Shown here: in pieces, positions 30,506-40,290 of the stretch
How the letters are laid out: each line of letters opens with the position of its first letter
Position numbering within the stretch: the first letter of the stretch is position 1
Assembly (NCBI GenBank): GCA_039621445.1
Contig: CP154956.1
Coordinates: forward strand, 3,718,170 to 3,782,169
Length of the DNA: 64,000 bases
Direction of reading: 5' to 3'
DNA from: Euglena gracilis
Lineage: Eukaryota; Euglenida; Euglenophyceae; Euglenales
The notes under the pieces: model-generated
The model's input: the letters and a program-made list of their open reading frames with translations, nothing else
What the model was told of the DNA's origin: nothing
Databases searched by the model: none
Position numbers and translations under genes: made by a program

Positions 30506-32604
30506 CGCGGTATTTACATCCCTCCGGTGTGCCTTTTGTCTGAAGTATGATCTTTTGAACTTCGACTCATATCGCGATGACTCTGGCTTGGGTGGGGAGG
30601 AGTCGCATAGCGACATTTGGGTGAGGGGTGGTTGGTTGGTGGATCCGCACAGTGAACATGTGGATCGTGATCGATGTTTTGATTTTTGCGAATGCGCATT
30701 TTGTAAAAAATGAGAACTGCACGATGAGGATGATCCTCTTAGGCTTGGGTTACGCTTTCGTGTCGCTGCATGATTTGAACAATGGCGAGATGTATGACCC
30801 TTTTTGTTACACAAAAAGCACAGTTTGTCCAAAAATTAATCTGAAGAGCGCGAATTGCGCGATTTGGATTTTGCCATAGCGGTATTTGGTATGTGTGACG
30901 CATTTTTCACATAACTGACTTGGACAGCGGGTGTTCCAGCTGTGGGGTGGCTCTTATAAGCCGATTCGATTTGTACAAGGAGCTGCAATAGCTTTAATTG
31001 TTTGGAACCATAGTTCCACCGCTCATCGAGCGTCAAAATATGTCCTGCCAGTTCATCGCGGTGAATTTCTTTGATCACTTTGGGAATAAAATGCAGCAAT
31101 ACTGCATCAAATTTCCCTTTCATTTGATTTTCTCCTAACTCATCTACTTCCGCTGCCGAACAGAGCCATTTTGAGTACCATAGGTCTATCGACCTCCATT
31201 TTCGGTCATGGGGGGCATATTTCCGCCATTTTTTCTCCGGAGTTATTCTGGAAACCAAACTGGAACATGAAGAAGCATATCTACCAATTCCTCAAAAGAA
31301 ACGCGTCTGCGGATAACCAATTGTCTTGCGCGTCCTTTTTCATCTTTTGGTAGACAATCTACACTGATGACCTCCGGATATCCGTCCTGGGTTGGTCCCT
31401 TCAATTCCTGGTAGTACTCCCAGTCACGGAAAAACTATTTCCGTGTTGTTGGATCACCTTCCCATTGGGGCTTCACCTTATTCGCGATTTTGATGGTGTT
31501 TGTGAAGTTTTTCTGAGTAATCCGTGGCGCTTCGGTGGTATTCATTGAGGGTGGGCCCGGGCGCGAAATAGCACCGTGTGTGGTTACACCGGTGGTTGCA
31601 CCAAGTGTGTTATTGGGGAAATTATGAGAGTGCGCATGGAACATACCACCAAGTGTACCATAGGTACCATGTAAATTTGTGGTGTCGCGAATGCGTGAAT
31701 AGTGATGCGAATGCGCAAGGGGGGGTGAGGTCTCTATGGACTGTACCATTGGTGGAACCAAGCATATTTCCGAGGTATGACCGATACCCGGTGTGTGGGT
31801 GCGGCTCATACCGCGAATTAGTTCGGCTTCCGCGATCTCTTGATTTATGAGGGGGTTAGGTCTGGTTCTTGATGGAAAACCCGACTCATCGTCCGAACAC
31901 TTGTCCATTGGGACTGGTAACGCTACGGGGGGCACCTCTACATGAGCTGAAACGCGGTTTGGTTGCAATGTTCCGGTGGACTCTACAAAGGTTGCGCGAA
32001 TAGCGCTTTTTGAGCTGAAAGATGTGGCCAGTGTGCCAACCGTACCCAAATGCGGATTTGTTGTACAGAACGCAATTGTGCGTGTACTTGGTCCAAATTG
32101 GTTGCCAATTCACACACACTTTGCTCCAATTTGTCAACAACTTGCAAATTGTCGTTTATCCGACTCACATCATCCCGTAAACACTAAATTCGCTTTCGGT
32201 ATGAGGGTAACTCATCCAAAAGCAGAATATTGTCAGATATCGACTGAAAATTCTGTGAAATTACACCAAACCGAGTGTCCAGTTCTTGAACTCGTACCGC
32301 TAATGTGCGTATCGCACTGGAAATGGCCTCCAATTGTGGAAGTGGCTTGGTGGGTTGGTCCGAATGCAAATTTTTGACTTTCTCAGCCGTTGGCTGTTCC
32401 ATCAAGACGGAAACTTGCCCGGATAGCGCGATAAGTTCATTTTGTATTTTTGTGACATCCTGTTTCGCCGTTTTCTTGGTATTTGTGAGACTGTCCCAAA
32501 CTGCTTGCATAACTTGGTCATTTTCAGCACGCATTTCAGCGCAAAACTGCTCCGAGTGTAGAGATGTGAGTGTGGGTATGGGTGTGGTCGATGGCAATGC
32601 GTCT

Positions 32605-32822
32605 GGGGGGTCGGCACGCCTTGGCGAGAGGTCCGGCTAGGGGGCGGGGGAGGGGGGGTGTTTGGCGTGGCGAGGGGGTCCCGGATGGGGGAGGAGGTGG
32701 CGCGTGGGTTTGCCAAGAAACTTTTCTTTGACGGGTCTGAAAAGGGGGGGGGAGGGGGGTAAAATAGCGTGGCGAGGGGGTCGGTGAGGGGGGGGGGGAG
32801 GGGTGTGCCAACCTCCCTCTGG
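32605..32822. mobile_element. MITE K, copy 1 (in B gag)
   Basis: About 218 bp starting GGGGTCGGCACGCC and ending in a diverged complement near ggtgtgccaacctcc. It carries tggcgagggggtcccgga, tttgccaagaa and taaaatagcgtggcgag blocks, shared with copy 2. The flanking CTGGGG on both sides may be the target duplication. It interrupts the Gag frame of B. Confidence 0.7.
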
Positions 32823-33200
32823 GGTTGGTGATTGCACCTGGAGGAATTTGCTTACCTCTTGCATGCATATCTGCAAATCCGCTATCACGGTTTGAATTCC
32901 GGTCACATCCTTGATTTTGCTGGTCACTTCTGCATAGCGGGCATAAACATGAGCCGAAGCGGTTTCGATTTCTACCATGTCATTTTGCCGCTGTTGTTGC
33001 AATATTCGTGATTTGGGTGTGAAAACGTTCAATTTTAGTAGGAACTTCACTGCAGGGCAAGATTTCTGCTCCAAACGAGAAAGTCTTTCCTCCAATTCTT
33101 CACATAAGTGCGGGAGGCAAAACTTTCACATTGTTGGGCGTGAAAGTGGGAAAAATTCACGGAATCACCGCTCAGTTAGAAAATGCGCTGTTGCGCTTCC

Positions 33201-33422
33201 GGGGGGTCGGCACGCCGTGGCGAGGTTTCGGGCAATTGGGGGGGGGGAGTTTTTGGTGTGGCGAGGGGGTCCCGGATGGGGGGGGGGGAGGGGTGCGCCG
33301 GGGTTTGCCAAGAAGATTTTCTTTGGCGGGCCTGACATGGCGTCCCGAGGGGGGCTGAAAAGGGGGGGGGGTAAAATGGCGTGGCGAGGGGGTCGGTGAG
33401 GGGGGGGGGTGCCGACCCCCCT
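33201..33422. mobile_element. MITE K, copy 2 (in B gag)
   Basis: About 222 bp with clean inverted ends, GGGGGGTCGGCAC and GTGCCGACCCCCC, and the same internal blocks as copy 1. Runs of 9-11 G make up much of it. It lies 380 bp from copy 1 in the same orientation. No coding capacity. Confidence 0.75.
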
Positions 33423-34575
33423 CCTGAGAAGCAGTTGCCGCGGTGGAAAACTGCTCCAGTGTAATAAATTACCCAAATGGGGATATTTGGTGGGAGGTTC
33501 ACGCAACTGTTGCTGCAATTGTGGAAAAATTGCCATAATTTGGCTCCAGTTGATTAGACAAGGCCTGCAAACTATGTTGCAAGTGGGAAAACTTCGCATC
33601 ATTGCGGGATTGTATTTCACACAATGTCTCACTCACTTTTTGGAAGTTTTGTGGCAATTGTGCCTGCAAATGTGTCTCAAAACTTTGGCGCAAATCTGCA
33701 AAATCAATAAAAGGCACTGCACGAAAAAAACCCGTATCGGGTGGTGCTTGCAATTGTCCTATAGGACTTGCATCTGTGAGCGCATGGGGAGGTTGGATAA
33801 AACATGGTGTTTCCAACCCACGCTCAACAAAAAGTTGATGTGGCGTAACCGCCTCAGAATTAAATGTGCAAATCGGCATTAGTGCGATATCTCGATGGGG
33901 GGAAGAACTGTCAGCCAATCGGCTTTCCACAAAAGCTGTTGCGCCCGTTGGGCAACAGGTTGCTCGATAGAGCTAGACACAGACAGGTGTGGGGTACCCA
34001 TTGGGCGGGGCGATGAGGCACTATTAGGTTTGGACCCCGTTGGGGTTGGGAATGCTCCATAGAGCTGGACAATTGGGTGGGGTGGTGCTCAATAGAGCTG
34101 TGAATTTGGGTTGGGGGATGCTCAATAGAGCTGGGGATTTTGGTGGGGGAATGCTCAATAGAGCTGGGAGTATCATTAGGTGGGGCACACCTTGGGTAAA
34201 CCTCAAATGAGCTGGAGGTGTCCCCCATTAGGGGTGAACAAGCTTGTAGGAGCCTATACTCCTCCTGTAATAATGCATAACAATTGCTTCTCAAAGAACC
34301 AATCAATTCTTGGTAATCAATGAGTGTGTTGGTGCTTGAGCTCTCCATAGTTTTATTTGCAGTAACAAACACAATCAAACCCCAAAAGGTAAGCAAAGGA
34401 ACAAACTTAGAAGGACGTGGCAGTGTATACTGCCCAGAAACTCCTGAAGCTTGTACCTGTGCTTAGAAGTTGGCTGCAAACAGCTTGTGGTTGCTTTGTA
34501 GCCTGTAGGCCCAGCACCACTCACCGATTGAAGTCAGCTGTTGGGATGGTGGGGGAAAGGGGCGTAAGAAAGAAA

Positions 34576-34590
34576 CCTAATCTGCTACCA
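34576..34590 (-). promoter_or_regulatory. Primer-binding site of B
   Basis: Minus-strand TGGTAGCAGATTAGG lies two bases inside the 5' LTR end (...GACGCACA-AA). Z has TGGTAGCAGGATAGG with the same two-base spacing (55145). The shared start TGGTAGCAG suggests the same tRNA primer in both. Confidence 0.75.
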
Positions 34591-34592
34591 TT

Positions 34593-35590
34593 TGTGCGTC
34601 CCCTGAATCTATTCCCACTGCGTGTCGGCCTACTTACACCCTCCCGTGGGAACAGAACCAGGAGAGTGACAAAAAAGAAAGTATTTCACTTAAACATTAG
34701 TTTTTTTTTGCCTTTGGGCTTATGCAGAGCACAAGGCAAACTACAGGGTTTACTGGGAAATTAGTTCCACAAGTGTGCTCCTATCGGAGATCAAATCTTC
34801 AAATCTTTGATTTGCCTTTTTGGGCTAATGCAACATAAAACAAAAGAATACCAATACCACCTGTGAAAAGAGAAGGCAGATCCCAGATAGGCTATTCCTA
34901 ATTCTGCACTTTGTGTGCAGGACATAGAAAGGACATAGACATAGATAGTGCAGGACAGAGAAAAGGACATAGATAGTGCAGGACATGCAAGGACACAGAA
35001 AAACCATGGGCCTCGTGCCCACGGACAGCCGTCCCTGGAGCTCCCAGAACCTCCCACGGGACCACGGAGGACTTAACGCCATCCGGTACATGGCCAGACC
35101 TCTGAGCTCCGAGCTCTCCGAGCCCGGGAACTGCTCGAGCCATTTGGCAGCGCCACTCGTCGGGTGGATTCATGAATTCAGTACGCACCGCCACCAGGGA
35201 GTACTATGTGACGGCCCCCCGCAAGCGAGAGGACCATGACCTTTCTGAGGCGATCTTGCGGTGAAACTGCCCGTGCAACCGCCGCTTCTCTAGTTCTCGC
35301 TATGCTCAACCATCTTACCTCCCCTCCCATCCCACGCGCCTCGCACAGACTTTCTCCTCTTTATATAGCCTCACACCCCCGAACACAAAAATGCAGTAGG
35401 CTGTGCCACTGGTCGGTGGACTCGGTTCGCCCACCACCGTTGTTGTTGTTCTTCACCGTTCGGTCAAAAAAAAAAGAATTTCGGTGATGATTTGTGTTGC
35501 AGAACATGGAATAGTACTATATGGCATGACATTGTGCACTCTGCAGTCTGCTGCTATGCACACTACCATGTTCATGCTGCCTGGTACACA
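34593..35590 (-). repeat. 5' LTR of element B, with insertion
   Basis: It matches 6982-7396 in two pieces, 34593-34925 and 35490-35590. A 564-bp non-LTR fragment lies between, flanked by a duplicated ctttgtgtgcaggacat / tttgtgttgcagaacat. Minus-strand ends are TGTGTACC and GACGCACA. It abuts the A1 RNase H sequence at 35591. Confidence 0.8.
34926..35489 (+). mobile_element. Truncated non-LTR insertion in the B LTR
   Basis: A 16-17 bp target duplication flanks it (34909-34925 and 35490-35506). The left end has short repeats of ggacatagatagtgcag; the right end has an A10 run and ttcggtgatg. The block gtaggctgtgccactggtcg followed by gtggactcggttcgccc (35395-35435) is shared with the 3' tails at 48885 and 49185, so it is a 5'-truncated member of the C/D family. 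The interior gives a possible peptide RYMARPLSSELSEPG but nothing definite. Confidence 0.7.
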
Positions 35591-36285
35591 AATCATGGAT
35601 TGAGGTGCAGCCCGTACTGGTTCTCACTGACCACAAGGCTCTAGAACCTTGGGTTAGAGAGGTTCCAGATACACCCATTGGTCCCATTTGGAGAAGTGCT
35701 TGGTGGCACCAGATTTTATCAAATTTTGAATTGTCGGTTCCGGGGGGGGGAGAATACTATAGTCGATGTATTTTCAAGATGGGCTTACCCGGCCTCCCAA
35801 GCCTTGAAGGACATCTCAAGGCATAGGTCAGCCTTTGACACTGAAAAAATGAGGGCAATCATTCAAACTGAATAATTGGAGGCAGCAGAATGTATGTGGC
35901 TACGGTTGGTGGACCAACTAAACACAGCCAACACATACATTTGTGGAGTGACCACACGGAGTGGTGCTACCACGGGGTCCGGGGACACGGTTGGACGGTG
36001 CACACGACCGGGGGATAGGAAGTCAGAACCACTGGAATGAAAGAAACCCCAAGTTTTGGGATCTAAGGGAGGACAAGGAAAACATGTTTCACTATCAACT
36101 CGGTTTGGCGAGTTTGGGAATGAGACAAATCTCGTGGAGAAAGTCCAAGAGCCAAGTGGGGGAGCAATTTCCTTTGACACCCACTTCTATTCCTGCTTCA
36201 CCAACGACGACATCCCCTGAAGTGCTGTCGCGGCTACCACTGAGGTACCTAGGGCAGACCGAGAACCGCCTGTGTTGTTTTCAGG
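35591..36285 (+). pseudogene. RNase H end and integrase linker of A1
   Basis: LVLTDHKALEPW carries the last RNase H Asp, followed by RWAYPASQALKDISRH and the linker text matching A2 19200-19670. Frame changes occur at the G run near 35742 and elsewhere. It ends where repeat E2 of insertion F starts. Confidence 0.75.
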
Positions 36286-36668
36286 TTGTGGAATTGGACA
36301 TGTCCTCACCTTTCAGACTAATTAGGCGGCGCCAGATAATGCGTGCGCGCTGCACAATGTTATTTTGGTTTTTTCTGTACAGTCAAACCTCATCAGTTGA
36401 TTGCTGGGCCCATGGGTCGTGGCCCCCTCGGCGTATATCTGGATCATGGGACTGACTGAGGATTTGAAGATTTGAGTTTTGTGCTGAGGCTGAAGTTTGA
36501 AAAGTAGAAGTGGAAGTCGCCTTCCCATGGGTGGGAAAGCAAAACCCAAGGCAAAGGCAAAACTCAAGGCGAAGCCGAAGGCAGCCAAACAGGGGCTCGG
36601 GGTCGGGCAGCGGAAAAGGTGTGGATTGAGAAAAGAGCCCCCACCCCGGAGCCGTCCCTGTTTCACAC
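36286..36668 (+). repeat. Repeat E, copy 2 (left end of F)
   Basis: About 380 bp, close to 3286-3668 (roughly one change every 12 bases by eye). Shared landmarks: ggacatgtcc, gcggcgccagataatgcg, tgctgggcccatgggtcgtg, ccctcggcgtatatctggat and a lysine-rich start MGGKAKPKAKAKLKAKPK. Here it runs on into a longer frame. In copy 1 the match stops at ccctgtttcac. Confidence 0.8.
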
Positions 36669-37027
36669 TCAACTGTGACGACCAGACGCATTACACAGTC
36701 GATAATGCTGGACTGGTGCATGCACCAATGGTGAATCCTGGCGCTGGACATGGTCAGCATTTTCAAGATGTACATTTGGATCATTTGAGCCGTGCCGCTG
36801 ATGCACATGGGGTGCATGCTACAGATGCCTCAGGTGCACATGGGGTGCATGCTGCAGATGCCCCACATGCACATGTGGTGCATCCTGGGGCTGGCCTGAC
36901 TGCAGATACAGATAACAGAGGTGTGCATGCAGCGGCGGCCAGGTCAGTGAAGGTGGTGGATGCTGTGGCCCGGCATGCTGAAGTGGGACATGATGGAGGC
37001 ACGACCCGGCCCTGTACAACCACTTAG
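36497..37027 (+). CDS. Hypothetical His/Ala/Asp-repeat protein in F (176 aa)
   Basis: Not recognised. Residues 11-35 are a Lys/Ala-rich segment (MGGKAKPKAKAKLKAKPKAA), then RKRCGLRKEPPPRSRP, which looks like a nuclear-localisation or nucleic-acid-binding tail. Residues 75-150 are imperfect repeats around HGVHAADAPHAH. The same frame continues past the TAG with few stops (Ala/Gly/Val-Pro repeats), so the ancestral protein was longer. The second methionine (36527) is the one kept in repeat E copy 1 and is the likelier start. Confidence 0.35.
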   Translation: MKSRSGSRLPMGGKAKPKAKAKLKAKPKAAKQGLGVGQRKRCGLRKEPPPRSRPCFTLNCDDQTHYTVDNAGLVHAPMVNPGAGHGQHFQDVHLDHLSRAADAHGVHATDASGAHGVHAADAPHAHVVHPGAGLTADTDNRGVHAAAARSVKVVDAVARHAEVGHDGGTTRPCTTT

Positions 37028-37854
37028 GGTTTGGCCACTCAGAAAGCCGGCTGTGCTTCGGCCGCCGAGAAAGGGGCCATCAGAAGACCTTCGGCCGCTG
37101 TGGGAACACGAAGCACTGAGCAGGAAGACATCTAGGATGACGGCATTGAGCATTCCGACATCGATGATGACGGCATTGGGCATGCTGCTGCAGACCCCAA
37201 CAGTGCTTCGGCCGTTGGGGGTCGAGGTCGGGGACCGACGGAGATCCAAACAGCCAGCCGTGCTGCGGCCGCTGGGGTCCCTTAGTTCTCCAATGTGGAC
37301 GATGTACCGATGGACATCCAAATCTCCAGCCGTGCTTTGGCCGCTGGGGTCCCTGAGTTCTCCGTCGTGGCGGTGATTTGAATCCCGACGGGTGAAGGAC
37401 GGAAGTGTGATGTATTTTGCTGGGCTGATCTTGGATGCCACTATGGGATGAGTGGCGACCAGCCCAAGCTGGGCGGGCAGGACATCTCGGAAGGACCAGC
37501 TGGAAGCAGTGCATCGTCGTCGATGGCGGAGGCTCTGCCGGCAGCAGTGGACGAGTCCATAGCGGAGTGTCGACGACTGGCCGTGCAGTACGAGTGGGAA
37601 GCCCGTGTTCGACATTGGGATGCGCTGTAGGAGACGAGGCCGATGACGGAGACGGAGAAGCGGAAGAGGCGGAAGGACCGCCTGCTCCACCACCAGGGAT
37701 GGTGGGAGTGAGAGGGGGGAGTGGCCGTACCAAAGAGGCGGCCCGGGTAACGGGCGAAGAGGCCGCCCCGCTAGCCCTCCTGTTTTAGAGTTTGCCTGCA
37801 TTTGGGGTTCCCCTCCTGGTGAGTTACGACCCCAGGTTGGGGTGATGCGGGTTT

Positions 37855-38170
37855 TGGTGATTATCGAGTGACAAATGACCCATATGGTGAGTTTCGTCCC
37901 CGGGTGGGGGGTACATGTTTCGTGTACTGAATGTGACATATAACCCATCAGGTGTGTTCCGACCCAGGTGGGGGGGGTGCATTACCGTTTTCAGAATGAG
38001 ATGACCAATCTGGTGTGTTTCGACCCCAGGTTGGGGGATAAATTATTTCAGAATGAGATGACCCATCTGGTTTGTTTCGACCCCAGGTGGGGGGGTGCAT
38101 TACCGTTTTCAGAATGATGTGACCCATCTGGTGTGTTTCAACCCCAGGTGGGGGGGCACATTACCTTTTT
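37855..38170 (+). repeat. 60-65-bp tandem repeat in F
   Basis: About five units built on gaatgagatgacccatctgg and tgtgtttcgaccccaggtgg followed by a G run and tgcattaccgtttt. Units vary by substitutions and by the length of the G run (3-8). No coding frame spans them. Confidence 0.8.
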
Positions 38171-38459
38171 CTGACCCCTGGAGGTTCGGACCCCTGGTGA
38201 ACTACGACCCCAGGGGACGCCCGGCTCGGTGACATTGTTGTTTTGATGGTCGAAGGTGTCCAGTCCTCCCCCTTCGCTGTGATGCCTTGGTGGGAGTGGT
38301 TGGTTTGTTTTGACTGTTCACGTTTCAACGTTGGACATTTCCATATTTTGACCGTGGACCACGATCGTTGCCTTATCGCCTTTGTTTTTCAGCCTGGACC
38401 AAGTGACTCTCGACCCTGGGGGTTGGTGGCTTTGAGTTTCGGAGAGAGGGCGGGAGTTC

Positions 38460-38850
38460 TGCGGGTTCACGACCCCAGGCCCCTCACCCGCTGAGTTTCG
38501 ACCGCACGGGGGGGTATTTCCAGTTTTCAATTTTTCTCAGAGAATTTCAACCCCTCACCCTCTGAGTTTCTACCGCGGGGGGGGGGGGCCTTCTTTTTCA
38601 TGACGTTCGGTTTGGAGCCCTCATCGGAGGAGTTTAAACCCAAGAGATGAGAGATTTTCATTAGAATTCCATTCATGGAGAGCTTTGGGGCCGAACCCCC
38701 ACCCGCTGAGGATCGACCGCGGGGGCGGGAGTATTTTCATTTTTCGGTGGTGCAAGGCCCTGAGGCCCCCGCCCGCCGGTTTTGACCGCGGGGGGGGGGG
38801 GAGAATTGCATTTTCGGTACGCTTCGGCCCCGAATGCCCCCCCGTTTAGT
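38460..38850 (+). repeat. Degenerate G-run repeats in F
   Basis: Five loosely spaced copies of CCCGCTGAGTTTCGACCGCG followed by 7-12 G, at about 38480, 38545, 38690, 38770 and a weaker one near 38820. They share the gtttcgacc word with the tandem repeat at 37855-38170, suggesting a common origin. Confidence 0.65.
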
Positions 38851-38867
38851 TTCCAGTTTTTTAGTTT

Positions 38868-39786
38868 CCCTGTTGGTCACCAATTTTTCAGGCTACCCAA
38901 CATTCAAAGGTGCTGTGGCCTGAAAACATCAAGGTTTTTGGTGACAAAACGTTTTTCGAAGAGAGGCTTTGTGTTCCAAAATCTCTCCAAGAAAAACTTA
39001 TTCGGGATCACCACTCATACGAAGGGCATGAAGTATTCCAAAGGCTATTGGAATGCATGTCCTTAGGTATGTTTGGGCTGATTCCTCACTCGCCTAAGAA
39101 TTTGCTAAAGGAGTCATGGGCATTTGTGGGACTTGCCAAGCGTGCCGAAGGTCGGCGAGTCTTAGAGTTTAGTGGAATCTACACCCATACCCCCAGCCGT
39201 AACGTATTCGATGGCCCTTGACACGTTTAGCATGCCCCCTCGTGGAGCGGGAAGGCAATTACGAAGCCTCCATGCTTCTGTGTGTGGATCGTAACTCCGG
39301 TTGGATAGTGGCGATCCCTCACCGAGCAAAAGGATTTACAGGAGCCAAGGCAGCCAAGCAAATGCTGTGGCATGCTTGGAGACTTTTTGGTGTCACATCC
39401 ATTAACCCTTCCGATCTTGGCCCTCATTTTGTCGCCGGTTTTTTTGCAGACAATGTGTGCCTTGATAAGAATTAGGCAAGCCTACTCCCAGGCCTACCAT
39501 CACCAGGCAAATGGTAGGACGGAGAGTGCTGGCCAACAAATAACGGAACGGCTCAAAAATATTCACGTTGAGGACAAGTTTAATTGGGTTGAAGCCCTCT
39601 CCCAAGCACTATACCGTATTCATGATACGCCGGGGGAGAGTGGCCTGAGCCCATTTCAAATCTTGTTCGGTCGACACCGTTCATTGGGTGGTTTACCTTA
39701 TGAACCGTTAAGGGATTGTGAAGATGCGAAAATATTTTTCTCTCGGCAAAATGAAATTGATTTGGTGGTGGCTGGCCTAAATAAAT
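38868..39786 (+). pseudogene. Integrase of A1
   Basis: It matches A2 19775-20690. The HHCC module is damaged, and the first catalytic Asp lies in a frame with changes (MALDTFSMP near 39210). The second Asp motif reads PSDLGPHF. The Glu motif reads GRTESAGQQ, so Glu is kept. Frames shift at 39070, 39180 and 39450. Not functional. Confidence 0.8.
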
Positions 39787-40290
39787 AATTTGCATGCCAA
39801 ACACTGTGCCCGGGCCAACCGTACTTTAGACGGTTGGGAGCCATTGGAGGTGGGGAATCTGGTATGGTCGCTAGTGGCACAAAATTGGATTCCCGTTTTT
39901 TGGGCCCTTGCAAGGTTACCGCAATGGATGGAATTAACTCCTATCTAATTGAGGTCAAACCGGGCTATATTACGAAGGCCCATAGGAAGGCTTTGAAGGT
40001 GTATGTCGAGGACCACACATCTGATAAGCATATCTCCCTTTTTTTCCCGGCGGACGATACCTGAGGCGGAAGGTGCCCCAGATACTTGGTTAGCGGAAAA
40101 AATCCTTAACCACAAGTTCTTTAAGGAAAAAAAATCTTTTTCTTAACGAAGTGGCAAGGGTTTGAGCAGGAAAATTGGGAACCGGAGTAACATTTTTTTA
40201 AGGAGTATAGGAGTGACGTAGTAGCGTATAGCCTGGAAAAAGGGTTGCCGTTAGATGTCTCTAAGGATTTAAAGGCAAAGGAAACCTGAA
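39787..40290 (+). pseudogene. GPY/F module and chromodomain of A1
   Basis: It matches A2 20690-21213. KAHRKALKVYVEDHTSDK is kept. The chromodomain is recognisable (LTKWQGFEQENWEPE) but split by frameshifts and a stop near 40188. Ends about 40290. Confidence 0.75.

Larger units (their letters stand above)
30506..34351 (-). pseudogene. Gag of element B
   Basis: It reads leftward from MESSSTNTLIDYQELIGSL (34351). Near the N-terminus is a short tandem repeat (PSSIEHSPTK-like, five units). Next come coiled-coil pieces matching Z: FQKVSETLCEIQSRNDAKFS, then LLDELPS, then the Gag core RKWRSIDLWYSKWL with AAEVDELGENQMK. A CCHC knuckle CFLCNKKGHTSRHC (near 30810) and an Arg/Ser/Lys-rich tail with STCSLCGS end it. 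Two MITEs (K1, K2) and several frameshifts break it. Unlike Z it keeps all four knuckle ligands. Confidence 0.8.
6982..35590 (-). mobile_element. Element B: minus-strand Ty3/gypsy inserted in A1
   Basis: Two copies of one LTR (6982-7396 and 34593-35590), read TGTGTACCAGGCAG...GGGGACGYRCA on the minus strand, bound it. A primer site lies inside the right LTR and Gag reads leftward from 34351. The A1 RNase H sequence ends at 6981 and picks up again at 35591, so B is an insertion. Its pol is nearly absent: only the end of protease and the following linker (29600-29945) can be matched to Z. Most of its 27-kb interior is later insertions, chiefly J with A2. Confidence 0.8.
36286..38867 (+). mobile_element. 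2.6-kb insertion F in A1
   Basis: It begins with repeat E copy 2 (36286-36668), then a 176-aa frame, a Pro/Ala/Gly-rich decayed coding stretch (about 37030-37800), a 60-bp tandem repeat (37855-38170) and G-run repeats (38460-38850). A1 sequence resumes at 38868 (ccctgttggtcacc). No RT, transposase, LTR or clear terminal repeat is visible, so the class is unknown. Loss of 107 bases of target points to a non-classical insertion or later deletion. Confidence 0.55.
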
